Of a stretch of DNA of 64,000 nucleotides, positions 32,448 to 43,984 are shown in pieces. Positions within the stretch are counted from its first letter, which is position 1. Every line of letters starts with the position of its first letter. Under the pieces are notes generated by a model, which was not told the origin of the DNA, ran no database searches, and saw nothing but the letters and a program-made list of their open reading frames with translations. The position numbers and the translations under genes are program-made. This DNA is from Diplolepis rosae (lineage: Eukaryota > Arthropoda > Insecta > Hymenoptera > Diplolepididae). Where the stretch lies: positions 4,526,001 through 4,590,000 of the forward strand of contig JAPYXD010000484.1 of the NCBI GenBank assembly GCA_030998225.1, in the 5' to 3' direction.

Positions 32448-33262
32448 TATTGACAGTGATCTTTAATAGAGTTCTAAATTTCTCGGGCATTTAAAATCCG
32501 GTCACGTTCTCGTGACCGTCATTTTATGACAACTTGAGAATTTACAGAGAATTTAAGGGAATTGTACTATACCTTCACCAATATTTTCTTTATCATTAAA
32601 CCTTATAATATTGTAAATTTATTTCCAAACACTTTGAATTGCAATAGTGAAGGTTTCATAAAAATAAACTACGAAAAATGTCAAGTTTTATCGGAATTCA
32701 ATATCAAAAAAAAATTTTTTATAGCCATTATATTAAATTCAAACATAAAGAACAAGTAATTCAAGTTTTCTTCGCACAAATTACGCTTTGATTTAAATAA
32801 TTTTTTGATAGTTTCGGGACAGTTTATGAACTTTTTTAAGTGCTCTATTTGTCGAGTGGCATGCTTTCTGTACATCTGACCACAGTATTTGCACGTGAAA
32901 GAAGCTTTATTTTGTTTATCAATAATTTTAAAAAAAATTCCAAACTATTTTCTTTTTTTTTTTTCATTTTTATTGCGCACGTTACACGAACTTCCAGAAC
33001 AAAACATTTATCAAAAACAATTGAAAGTTTGAACCGTTACGAAAAAATATTTTTAAATTCTCATAAATTCTCGAAGAACACATTCATCAGAGAAATTCTC
33101 AGTCATATTCCCGTGCTCCCAAACATATTCTCGGTCACATAAACTCTTTAGAACTCTAATCTTTAATTAACGCATAACTTACATAACTGTAAATATAGCA
33201 TACACAACATACATTAGAATCTTCTTCCATCGGTTCTACTAGTCCTTCACAAATCACAAATA
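32448..33262. other. Gene-free spacer between DNA elements
   Basis: AT-rich with one small open frame (32840-33142, 100 codons) that is low complexity, with Phe runs over poly-T, and is not convincing as a gene. Confidence 0.45.
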
Positions 33263-33748
33263 GAGTTCTGCAGGCCTACCCGACTGTGTGTAATAGAAAT
33301 GGCGGAATTCACGCCACCTACCACCACTTTTGCAACTAAGACTATGTGCACAAGTATTAGTTCGCATGCATGTATACGCTCTGTGCGTGACTGCAGCGCC
33401 ATAGTATGAGTGAACTAAAGGAGGCTGTTCGAGAACTTTTGCAATGTATTATAATGGGACTTAGTTATAAAAATGTTTATTATCAATAAAAAAACGAAAA
33501 AAAACCAATTTAATTCACTTTAAAATGCAATTGTTTTTCCTTGTGAAGTATTTGTGTGAAATCAGCAGTAAAAAGTAAGTATTTTCCATAATAAAAATGA
33601 TATAGAAACCAGTAAATATAAGGTTAAGGTAGTTTTCGTGCCAAAAATCAGTCTCTGGAAAAAGAAGTTTTTCTATGATTTCAAGACATATCATCATATA
33701 TCATCAGCCGTGTCATATGTAAGGAAAGACACTTTTTTTAATGAAAAC

Positions 33749-34178
33749 ATTTAAAAATTACGAAAAATAATTTTTTAATAATGTTTTTTGTAATAGGATT
33801 TTTCCTTACTATCGCGTCTTGCCAATTTTTTAAAAATGATTGAAGTTTCTTAAATCATTGCTTATTTTTTTGGGGAAAATATTCTCTAAAACTTGACCGT
33901 TTCCAATTTTTGAAAATAAATTCTATAATGGCTGAAATAATTAAAAATCAATTTTCCAAAACAAAATTTTTATAAACAAATTACTGTATTTGATAATAAT
34001 TGATTTATTTTCAAAAATTGGAAGCGGTTAAGTTGTAGAGAATATTTCCGCCGAAAAAATAAGCTATGATTTAAGAAACTTCAATCATTTTCAAAAAAAT
34101 GATAAGACGCGATAGTAAGGAAATATCCTATTACAAAAAACATTATTAAAATATTATTTTTCGTAATTTTTAAATTTT
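33749..34178. repeat. Hairpin of about 175-bp arms inside the P-like element
   Basis: Left arm 33749-33925 and right arm 34007-34178 are inverted copies (for example TTTCCTTACTATCGCGTCTT with its complement near 34105-34125) around an 80-bp spacer. Non-coding. Likely a nested MITE. Confidence 0.8.
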
Positions 34179-34360
34179 ACAGAACATGTACGAGATGTCC
34201 AAGAGTTCCGTAGAAATAATAACTTTTGCCTTCTTACTGCAGCTACCCACTTTTTCCTTTGATTTATTTTCCATTTAGACGATGGAAATTTATAAAATTT
34301 ACACTCCCTTTTCCTGCTTGTATTTTTACAATTCACAACACAACAACTTCGGTGGCTCAT
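34154..34360 (-). CDS. THAP zinc-finger exon of the P-like element
   Basis: The frame starts at an ATG (34360) with MSHRSCCVVNCKNTSRKREC, then KFYKFPSSKWK and KKWVAAVRRQ. This is the THAP pattern CxxxC, F.FP and W, the DNA-binding module of P-element transposases. A donor-like site (TGTTCT then GTAAAA, exon end 34181) falls after TCS, just where a THAP finger needs its final C-x-x-H. The last His would then come from a downstream exon that I cannot identify. Without splicing, the frame stops after 68 codons and lacks the His. It is therefore a first exon or a broken domain. The hairpin 33749-34178 lies immediately downstream, within the presumed intron. Confidence 0.65.
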   Translation of the reverse strand: MSHRSCCVVNCKNTSRKRECKFYKFPSSKWKINQRKKWVAAVRRQKLLFLRNSWTSRTCSVKFKNYEK

Positions 34361-34517
34361 TTCAGCTATATTTTTTTAATTAAAACAAAATTTAGATTTG
34401 CACATGTATTTTTATTGCTCAGAAATACAAAACAGCCTCCTTTAACGCCTAAATTCCACTGCGTGCGCTGGTGTCAAACTAACTCTCCCTACCATGACTT
34501 CGCACGGTGCCTATACC

Positions 34518-34972
34518 CTTGATGGTTAGAATGTGTGAAATAAAATTTTCATTTTAATATATATTAAAGAATTAATGCAAAATCTAGGCAATATGAAATA
34601 GAAAAAACGTGAAAATTGTTACACATATTTTTAATATTTTCTGTGTGATATTTCCAGGACCTCGCATCAATTTTTCAATTTATTGTCGATTACAAATTTT
34701 ATTCACATTCTCAAAAAGCAAATTATAAAAAAGGTACCCATATATGAAATTTAGAAACTATGTATATAGGAGTCTTTTATATAATTTGCTTTTTGAGAAT
34801 GTGAATAAAATTTGTAATCGACAATAAATTGAAAAATTGATGCGAGATTCTGGAAAAATCACACAGAAAATATGAAAAAATATCTAATAATTTTTACGTA
34901 TTTTCTATTTAATATTGCCTAGATTTTGCATTAATTATTTAAAAATTTCATTCCACACATTTAAACCATCAA
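34518..34972. repeat. 455-bp near-perfect hairpin element
   Basis: Arms 34518-34727 and 34766-34972 are inverted; the inner part (AATTTTATTCACATTCTCAA and complement) is almost perfect. Ends CTTGATGGTTAGAATGTGTG and the complement of CACATTTAAACCATCAATG. No coding sequence. It is a MITE-type hairpin, nested in the P-like element. Confidence 0.8.
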
Positions 34973-35264
34973 TGTATACAAACGTTAGCACAAATACATT
35001 TTGTTACTTATTTGCAAATATAATAATCAGAGACAAGTAACATGCAAGCACAACCGCACAACTAAAGCATAACCTCACTTATGCGTGCTAATGTGACAGC
35101 GCAATCCCCTTTCCTCTCTTCGTCCCTCACAGGCAAACATCTGCGCCACCTACCACCACTTTCATAACTAATCTACCGCCCTCTCTGCCCACCCGAAGCT
35201 CAATCATCGGCCATTACTACTACACAGAGTCTGGTAGGCCAGGAGTTCTGAAATTCTGTATTAC

Positions 35265-35430
35265 CAGGGTTGCAAAGTTACGCGTAACTTGAGGTTTTCT
35301 ATGTAAATTACAAAAATTACGTAAAATACGTAGAAAGATGTGGTTAATTACATATTCAAGATGGCGAACCTCAAAAGAGTATATATAACCCCTCTTGTTG
35401 TGTTTGTTTATGCGATTAATCATATTTGAA
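35265..35430 (+). repeat. Left-end fragment related to the hAT element at 190
   Basis: CAGGGTTGCAAAGTTACGCG at 35265, then TTGAGGTTTTCTATGTAAAT, CAAGATGGC and TATATATAACCCCTCTT match in order the first 140 bases of the 190-1351 element. No matching right end is evident before the palindrome at 35912, although ACGTAAATTACGTG words recur at about 35866. It is a truncated or interrupted relative. Confidence 0.7.
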
Positions 35431-35911
35431 ATTTGAATCTGCATTCTTCTTAATTTGGCAACTGTTGAAATTGGAATAAAAATATACAATGAATTCTTTT
35501 TAATTCACATGATATTGAAGTTTTATTTCATATAAGAATTAAGCACGAGACTTACTTTAGTGTTATTGTTTAACAGCGCTATTTCTTATGAAGAAATATT
35601 GCTTTTATTGGGCGCAAGACTCATACATGAAGTGCAAGCGCTATCTTGCCTTTTGTCAATATACATCTGCTCATCTGCTAGCAAATCATTTTCAATGGCA
35701 ATGCATCTTTTCCTGGGAAAAAGTAATTTTCGTGCATTGGCCTACCACCCTTACTCATGTTTAAAATATATTTTTGACATTTATTAACGAAATGACAAGA
35801 TTATTGAACGATACAAAAAAATTAGGTTAGCTTGCGCGCCCGCCAAAACTTTAAGTCTAGCATATACGTAAATTACGTGTAGAAAACCATGTAAATTACA
35901 TGTATGTAATT

Positions 35912-37518
35912 TCGCGCTCCGTTCTTTCTGGACCTCGCGCTTCGCGTTCGGTCTTGTGCTCTTCGCATACATTTAAGTTTATTTCTTATAATTTGATACT
36001 GAAGCTCAAACCAATTTTATAATAATATTACAGATGATGTGAATTACACATTTTCTCAAAGTCATTTTATTGATTTTTGAATTTAAGTGAAACAGGAGAT
36101 TCAATTTACTTAATTCTCTATCAGCCTTAAGGAACACATTCTCATCATGACGCTCGCGCTTCGCGCTCGATTTTTTGTATACATTTCAGTAACTTTTTAA
36201 TAAATTATATGATTAAAATAATTTATTTTCTCCCAAATCTCTCAAAAAGAAAAAACAATCGTAAACTTCATTTAAGGCCACGATTTTGCAGAACAACGCT
36301 TATTTCGTATCTCACATATTTTGATGAAAAAAATCGAATTTTTTTAATATTAAAAATCAAAACATAAAATATACATCCTGTCCCGGAATGTCTTAATGAG
36401 AATTTGTAGACCTTATTTAGGCAAACAATTTTCTATCTAAACGTTTTTATTGTATCTCACATATTTTGTCTAAAAAATGGAATTTTTGAATTTTAATCGT
36501 ATTTTTTGGAATTGAAACGAAAAATATATGTCTTTTCAGAAACTGTGTGAAACAAAATTTGTAGATCTTTTTGAAACGAACAACTTTGTATTCTTGCGTT
36601 TTTTTCGTATTTCACATATTATTGTTAAATGATTGAACATTTTTAATCGTATCTCGGGTACCCATGAATATTTTTTAAGTTTTATACATAAAGACCTACA
36701 AATTTGAATTGTAACATCTTTTCATAAGATGCATATTTTTCTTTTTAATTTAAAAAAAAAACTATTGAAAATCCAAAATTCAATTTTTTAACAATAATAT
36801 GTGAAATACTAAAAAAACGCAAGAATACAAAGTTGTTCGTTTCAAAAAGATCTACAAATTTTGTTTTACACAGTTTCTGAAAAGACATATATTTTTCGTT
36901 TCAATTCCAAAAAATACGATTAAAATTCAAAAATTCCATTTTTTAGACAAAATATGTGAGATACAATAAAAACGTTTAGATAGAAAATTGTTTGCCTAAA
37001 TAAGGTCTACAAATTCTCATTAAGACATTCCGGGACAGGATGTATATTTTATGTTTTGATTTTTAATATTAAAAAAATTCGATTTTTTTCATCAAAATAT
37101 GTGAGATACGAAATAAGCGTTGTTCTGCAAAATCGTGTCCTTAATTGAAGTTTACGATTGTTTTTTCTTTTTGAGAGATTTGGAAAAAAATAAATTATTT
37201 TAATCATGTAATTTATTAAAAAGTTACTGAAATCTATACAGAAAATCGAGCGCGAAGCGCGAGCGTCATGATGAGAATGTGTTCCTTAAGGCTGATAGAG
37301 AATTAAGTAAATTGAATCTCCTGTTTCACTTAAATTCAAAAATCAATAAAATGACTTTGAGAAAATGTGTAATTCACATCATCTGTAATATTATTATAAA
37401 ATTGGTTTGAGCTTCAGTGTCCAATTATAAGAAATAAACAATAAGAAATAAACTTAAATGTATGCGAAGAGCACAAGACCGAGCGCGAAGCGCGAGGTCC
37501 AGAAAGAACGGAGCGCGA
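35912..37518. repeat. 1.6-kb palindrome (foldback element)
   Basis: The left arm 35912-36628 and right arm 36788-37518 are reverse complements over about 720 bases, around a spacer of about 160 bases. The right arm has one small extra direct duplication (AATAAGAAATAAAC at about 37431). The arms contain GCGCGAAGCGCG palindromes and the CCTTAAGGAACACATTCTCA block. Related single arms occur at 17690-18480 and 29270-30030. Non-coding; the near-identity of the arms suggests a recent or gene-converting structure. Confidence 0.85.
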
Positions 37519-38054
37519 AGCGCGCGATGAGAATGTGCCCGCGAAGCGGGCAGATTTTTTTATTTTTATTTTTGTTACTCTTCAGTCACTACTATTACAT
37601 TCTAAATAATATCCACTCTTTGCCACTAATAAACATTAGCAGAGAGCGGACAAATTTTGACGCTTGAGGTTATCGACGTTTTTACTCCCGCTATTATAGA
37701 GGGCGCGCATATAGCTTGACCAATGCATGAAAGTTAGACTTTCTGCCGTGAAATTGGTGCCGAAACCACGTACTTTCGACTAGGGTAGTAAGAAAAATTA
37801 CTTTTTCGCTAAATTGAGTATAGTTTTTATGCCTTAAAATTAAAGTAAGATCCAAATGGAATGGGAATAAAAATTCTTATTGTAGTCACTTGTTCGTTTG
37901 GTATCATGAAAGTGAATATCGCTGTTCTAACTAAATTAAATTTAGAAGCTAAATTTGTTGCTTATCACTTCGGATTGATCCAAACCGAGTTTGCGTTTCG
38001 AAAAAAGTTTAACTGAAACAACTTATTGCGTGAAAGTTGTTCATTAGACTTTAC
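37519..38054. other. Palindrome flank and spacer
   Basis: It begins with GATGAGAATGTGCCCGCGAAGCGGGCAG split over a palindrome, as also seen at 29997 and (inverted) 28643, so it is the outer edge of the same repeat family. The rest is AT-rich and gene-free. Confidence 0.5.
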
Positions 38055-39047
38055 ACTGAGAGAAAAAGTACAGGAAAAATTCGAGTTAAGACTCTAATAT
38101 TTACCGTTTCTGACGGCAACGGTGGGATATTCGCATGGAAGGTTAAGTTTATTGTTTTCACAGTAAAAAATCTTTTTTCAAGCTAGGAAATTTTTTCAGT
38201 GTAAATTTTACTGTTGCCAGCGCGAGAAATTTACTGTTCAGAACTGGTAAAAGTTATTATTTCGAAACTGCATTTGCTGCTGTTCTTAGGCAGAACGTAT
38301 CACCGTTCCTCAAAAGCATCTTTTAGCTCCGCCTACATTTCAAATTTTACTGTTTTTTGACAGTACTTTTTCGATACACGTACACCGAAAAAAATTCTTA
38401 GTAGATTTGACTACTTTTTATTACTTTTCGTAGTTCGTAAAGGCCCCAATGTCATTTTTGAAGTTAAGTGAACTGTAGAAACATAGTTAAATCAAATAAG
38501 AGCAGTAGTTGAATCGATGAATATTCTTAGCAGATTTCAAAACTTTATTTACTTCCAAGTAGACACTAATTTACTATTTTTATATACACACGTACCTACA
38601 AACACACACCCCCCTCTAAACTACACAAACGCTCGTTTAGACAGTATTAAAAATTATTCTTATTAAAACTTACAAAATCCGATTAGTCGGTCCGTTTTGT
38701 AGCCGGGACTATTTCCATGCATTCCCACATTCTATTGATCTTATAATAGAAGTTACCAATACGTTTTTGTAAAACTTACTAATTGCGTTAATTGTTATTA
38801 CTATTTGTCCAGTTTAGTTATTACAAAAAATATTTTTTTTTTGGACATAACGGTGAATAGTTGTATTGAAAACTATTTCAATATCTTAATTAGAAACTGA
38901 TGAATTTTTTCATCCATACATGATTAAAATAGTAATTCCAACTTTGAAAAAAATGTTAAATTCATCATTCTATCTATTTCATTTCGGCTAAAGTCGATGG
39001 AAACTTTCTTAGGTTAGAATTGTTTAGGAGAAAGACTTTTTTAATTA

Positions 39048-40726
39048 CAGTACAGTCGAAAAGTATTAGAACAAGATAAAAAAAGTTGTTTTTGTCAGTT
39101 TATATCGTATCATTTGTTAAAAAATTATTCACATATTTGCAGCAGTTTTGTACGTTCAACATAGCTTTATGATTTGAAGACATTTTTAATGGATTTTACT
39201 GAAATTTTCATCAAAATTTATAAGAAAACAGCCTATGGCTGAAAATCGTGAAAACGTCCAAAACTGCCGCATTGGGTTTTCAGTTGTTTTTCGCACAAAA
39301 ATCGATTCGGCTGCGGTTTAAAAGGTTACATGTGAATCATTTAAACAAAAAAATATGGTATTATCGTGTCTGGTACATTGAAGTGTCATAAAAAACTGTA
39401 AGCCTGTTAATTTGACAGTCGTTGCGTTTATGCATAATTGTGCCCGCATTTTCGTTGAAATAGCCTCAGAATTGTATTTTTACAGATTGAAAATGGTCAA
39501 GCGAAAGACAATATCTGTCGAGAAACGGGCCCAAATAATTATTTTGCAAAAAACAGGCAATAACTATCGAGAAATAGCCAAAATATTGAAAATATCTTGG
39601 TGTTCAGTTCATACGGCCATAAGAAGATATCGGAAAACTGGACAAAATACTAACAGAAAACGATCTGGTCGACCAAGAAAGACAAATCAAAGAATCGACA
39701 ACAAAATATATGCAATAAGTAAGGGCAATCGACAGAAATTTGCATCAGAAATTCGTGCTGAAATCAATGAAGACTTGGATTCACCAATATCGCTCACGAC
39801 AGTCAAAGGCCGGCTTAAAGAAAAAGGTATGATTGGACGCATTGCTGTCAGAAAGCCACTTCTACGGCCAGTAAATAAAAAAAAGACTGAAGTTCGCTCA
39901 AGAACACGTTGACTGGACGATTGATCAGTGTAAATCAGTTCTATGGACAGACGAATCAAAATTCGAACTTTTCGGTAGCCATCGGCGTCAATATGTTCGC
40001 AGAAAAGTCAATGAAAGATTCAAACCAGATTGTATTGTGCCAACTGTAAAACATGGCGGTGGCTCAGTAATGGTTTGGGGCTGTTTCAGTCACGCTGGCG
40101 TTGGTAAACTTAAAAAAATTGAAGGAATTATGAAAAAAGAGCAGTATCACAGTATACTCCAACGCCATGCAATACCATCTGGCTTCAATTTAATTGGTCG
40201 TGGATTCATTTTCCAACAAGATAACAATCCGAAACATACATCAAAACTTTGTACTTCTCATTTGGAACAAAAAAAATTCACAGGTACCTTCATATAATGC
40301 AATGGCCGCCTTAATCCCCCGATTTAAATCCCATCGAGCTATTGTGGGAAGAATTGGACCGACGTGTGAGAGATCTAAAGTCAACAAGCCTTCCTGGTCT
40401 CTGGGATTGTTTGAACGAAGCATGGAATAATATTCCACCTCAAACACTTCAAAAACTTATCAAAAGAATGCCAAAATTGTGCGCTGCAGTCATTAAAGCA
40501 AAAGGTGGCCATTTTCAAGAAAATCGCTTGAAGTAACATATTCACTGGTTCCTTACAAATTTTGATGAAAATTTCAGTAAAATGCATTAAAAATGTCTTC
40601 GAATCATGAAGCTACATTGAACGTACATAACTACCGCGAATATGTGAATAATATTTCAATAAATGATACGATAAACTGACAAAAACAACTTTTTTTATCT
40701 TGTTCTAATACTTTCCGACTGTACTG
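39048..40726 (+). mobile_element. Tc1-like transposon, 1.68 kb
   Basis: Terminal inverted repeats of about 190 bp begin CAGTACAGTCGAAAAGTATT at 39048 and end with the complement at 40726. TA dinucleotides flank both ends. Length, repeats and the single transposase frame are typical of Tc1. The ends are nearly identical, but the transposase has frame breaks, so it is now dependent on trans supply if mobile at all. Confidence 0.93.
39493..40536 (+). pseudogene. Tc1 transposase with two frameshifts
   Basis: About 345 codons if read through, starting MVKRKTISVEKRAQIIILQ (the paired-like helix-turn-helix), with the GRPRKT hinge motif near residue 56. It includes VLWTDESKFELFG (first Asp), IFQQDNNPKHTS (second Asp) and LNPIELLWEELDRR (Glu), spaced as DD34E. 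One shift is in an A-run near 39885. Another is near 40285-40310, between the second Asp and PDLNP. Transposase cuts and pastes DNA at TA. The three catalytic residues remain but in different frames. Confidence 0.9.
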
Positions 40727-41640
40727 TATGGTTTTTCAAAATGTAACAAAGGATGATAATTGTTGACATATTTTTCATCACAAACTGCACAACAGTTTAC
40801 AATTATATTTTAAAATTACCATGATTTAATTCTTCTCATTTTGATGAAGAACAAAAGCAAAATTTTAAGTAATCAATGTATGTGACGATTTCAAAACGAT
40901 TCAAAACAGTTGGATAAGCAGGAAAAATCTAATTTGTCTGTACAATTATTTCTTGAAGTTTACTATTATCGAAGATTTATAATTACACGAAATATTACAT
41001 CTGAAAGTAAAACAATTACTTTTCTCAATCTAAATCAATTCGATCAATTTTACAAAAAAAACTAGTAGCATACTTCGCAGAAAACAAAATGTCTGCGTAA
41101 TGTAGGGCATGATGCACGCACGCGTGACGAATAATCCGCACGGGTGAACTCAGGAGGTCACACAGATGCGCGTGACATAGCCATGCATATGTCTCGCACG
41201 TCGTAGTTCGCACGCGTGCTCTCAGAATTCGCGATTCCAAAAAATATATTAATTTATTTTAATATTATCAACTTTATCAGGGAAAATGATGGGAAAATAA
41301 ATAATTCGAACAATTTTTTTCATTCGCAAACAATTTTGAAGAGCAATAACAATTTTATTGTTAGACACGCATTGAATGGAAATCAATTGAACTATAACAT
41401 TATATCAATGACCAACATCTTTTGAATGAAATAAAACTTTCAAAATTAATTTATTCATATTTTTATATTTTTATATATTAACTAATAGGATATCTCTTAG
41501 TGCAAGAATGAAAATAGCGTTTATGTGCCTCAGCCGCGGAAACTCGTTTTTCCGTTACAGCTGAGAGTAAAGCAATGTTGTATATTCCGTTACAGAGGAA
41601 TACAATGTAGAAATTGAACTGCGCATGTGCATTATAGTCT
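40727..41640. other. Gene-free spacer
   Basis: AT-rich except for a CG-containing patch at 41105-41220, which repeats CGCACGCGTG-type words (GCACGCGTGACG, GCGCGTGACAT, GCACGCGTGCTC). No gene is supported. Confidence 0.45.
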
Positions 41641-41755
41641 TACAGCGGAACGCAATCTATTTCTTATTCTTCTTCTGCTCACTTCTTTTTCGTACAGCGG
41701 AACGCAATCTGTTTCTTATTCTTCTTTTTCTCACATTTTCTTCGTACAGCGTTAG
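41641..41755 (+). repeat. Two copies of a 55-bp direct repeat
   Basis: TACAGCGGAACGCAATCTxT followed by TTCTTATTCTTCTT occurs at about 41641 and 41696. A third, divergent start (TACAGCGTTAGC) follows at 41747. Short tandem duplication with no coding meaning. Confidence 0.75.
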
Positions 41756-41799
41756 CACTGACTACTACACAAGACCGATAAAATCAAAATGGCCGGGAC

Positions 41800-42160
41800 T
41801 AGTCGCCAATTTGCGCCCGCTTCGTACAACTAGCGCAGCAAACAACTACAATAAGTACTAGATTAAATTCCAATGTATGCATAAAAACTCGTATCCGCAC
41901 CACAGTCACATAAAATAGAATATGTGCCAATGCACACAATTCGGGACATTGCGAGACTCGCGACAATGCTCGCAGGACTGATCGCGCCTCGGATTCGTCT
42001 CGGCTTTGTCTCGACTTCGTCTCGGCTTTGTCTCGGCTTTGTCTCGACTTCGTCTCGGCTTCGATCTCCTGCGAGCATTGTCGCTCGTCACGCAATCACC
42101 CTCATTGTATGCCTAGGCACATAATATACTATTATAACCTGCAACTACTGCAGGGCTGTG
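41800..42160. repeat. Hairpin element with an 11-bp minisatellite in its loop
   Basis: Arms around GCGACAATGCTCGCAGGA (41954) and its complement near 42070-42090 are inverted and extend outward through GAATATGTGCC / GGCACATAATAT. The loop at about 41995-42062 is six copies of an 11-mer TTYGTCTCGRC. Read on the minus strand it would encode a repeated Ser-Arg-Asp-Lys-Ala-Glu pattern, but it has no sign of being a gene. Confidence 0.8.
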
Positions 42161-43204
42161 TAAAAAGTGTATGGGCCGCGTGTAATTGGGAATTTTTAAA
42201 TTTTATGCCAATTTATGATTCTGATTAAAATTTGTAAAATTTTTAATTATTAAGTCGATTTTCTATAAAATAAAATATTTTTGAAAAAAACAGATCAAAT
42301 TTTTGAATTAAAGAAAATTACATAATAAAAAGATTTATATACATTTTAGAAGTATTAATTTTTATTATTGTATATTAGTAATACTTTATATAGGTCCTTT
42401 AGTTTTTATTTTCAAGAGTAAAATCAACGTATGTTCAGACTTTAAAAAATTTGAGTTTTTTCAATTCCAAAAATATGCTGAAACTTTTGAATCAAGAAAA
42501 TTATCTCATAACGAAATTATGCATTCAAGTTCGCAATAAGTAATTCCAACTAATGAAGTACTATTAAAAAAAATAGTACACCTATTCACATATCATCAGT
42601 TTGTTTTTCTAACTACTCTTATGTAGTAACTTCTACTGCTTATGTTTACTATGAAAGCTTCAATTGATTTTACTATTCACCCCATGTTAATTGAACTACA
42701 TGTTTAGTTATTGTTACTACCTCGACACAATCAGATTCACAGACATACACACAGGTGCTCGCATATGATTATTATGATTACATGCAAATTCACACCGTCG
42801 CTCTGAATTTTCCAGTCAAAAAACCGTAAAAATTGTTTGCTGACTCCCGAATTTTTTTTAACAAACTTACAGCAAAAGTTGCTCGTATAGGAATTGTATT
42901 TCTTTAAACACACTAACGGCATATTTTTCTGTTAGTCTTGTATTTTATTACTGACATCAAGTGAAACTTTTAAAATAGCGTACTGTGAAAATTACTGAAA
43001 AAAATATTCCGGTGCAAACAAGTAAATTTTAACGATGGTGACAGTAATAAAAATTACGAGACAGTAAAAGTTCTCGATTTTAACGAATATCCTTGCGCTA
43101 CCTCCGAAAACAGTAAAATTGCGTGAATATTTTCTCTGAGTGTAAGAAGTTATCCTGAAAGTTTGAAAAGAACCGGTGAAAAATTGGAAAATGGCAGTAC
43201 GTTT
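42161..43204. other. Gene-free stretch
   Basis: AT-rich. It holds the right end of the possible 5.1-kb element (43130-43142) and CAGTAAAA-type subterminal words from about 42970. No gene seen. Confidence 0.4.
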
Positions 43205-43915
43205 ATGTCAACACATCCTGCCGCTAGAGCGCTCCGGTTATCCGCCTTCGTTACTTTCGCAGTATTTCGCATATGCAATAAAAAGTGCATAGCTATTAAA
43301 ACCTGCAAAATTTGTGATGATACTTTTCAGTACAGAAAGTATTTGAAAATTGTTTTCGAATTTCAATTTTCAATGTATCAATTGATTATATACTATTAAT
43401 TCATGTATCTGAGACAACGTTACTTATAAACGATCTCGAAGTGCTTTAAGCATTCTATATTGTAATAATATTGCAAAAATATATATCAGGTTGTAGATGG
43501 TTCGATAAGTTCTAGGCTTAGGAAATGGAAAGTGTTAATTATAGCGCGATAAGTATTATTAAGTAATTATATGGAAAAGCGTGCATTTTGAAAATACTAT
43601 ATAATACATACTGCCTTATCTTAAGACGTATGGTTAATAATTATAAAATAAAATACATTACATTGAAGGTAAAATACAATATGTTATCAAGAAACGTTAA
43701 AGTAATTAGTTTTTGAAAATAAACAATATTTCGTTACGCTATGTGACTGGATATTTTGTATATTGTATACAATAAATTTGATTTCACACTTATATTTTCC
43801 AAAATACATTGAAAATTGAAATCTGAGAACAATGTTTAAATAAAATAAATAAAATAAAATAAAATATAAATAAAATATAATAACTGGAGCACTCTAGTGG
43901 CAGGATGCGTTGAGT
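43205..43915. repeat. Inverted-repeat pair flanking a microsatellite
   Basis: CATCCTGCCGCTAGAGCGCT at 43213 is inverted (two changes) near 43885-43910. Between them lies AT-rich DNA and a TAAAA-type microsatellite at 43838-43880. It may be a MITE of about 0.7 kb; exact ends are not clear. Confidence 0.55.
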
Positions 43916-43984
43916 TATTAATTCAAGAATGGAAAGGTCAAAAAGTATTGGATAAAGTCACGTCTAGGACATCCAGTGTGGATA

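Larger units (their letters stand above)
33271..35242. mobile_element. P-like (THAP) DNA element with exact 8-bp target duplication
   Basis: The left end CAGGCCTACCCGACTGTGTG pairs with the right end, whose complement reads CTGGCCTACCAGACTCTGTG. GAGTTCTG lies flush on both sides (33263-33270 and 35243-35250). Inside are a THAP-domain exon on the minus strand, two hairpins (33749-34178 and 34518-34972), and copies of CGCCACCTACCACCACTTT near both ends (33312 and 35143). THAP plus 8-bp duplications is the P-superfamily layout. No RNase H-like catalytic domain is visible in 1.97 kb. Confidence 0.8.
38055..43142. mobile_element. Possible 5.1-kb element with short terminal repeats and TA flanks
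   Basis: The left end reads TA then CACTGAGAGAAAA at 38053-38067. The right end is its complement with one change, followed by TA at 43143-43144. Subterminal regions on both sides are rich in CAGTAAAA/TTTTACTG words. No transposase other than that of the nested Tc1 element is seen inside. The two ends could belong to two separate solo insertions of one short MITE family, so the single-element reading is tentative. Confidence 0.35.

Noticed and set aside
41799..42095. Minus-strand frame with repeated Ser-Arg-Gln-Ser-Arg-Asp units
   Set aside because: It is just the 11-bp minisatellite in a hairpin loop translated; no gene context.
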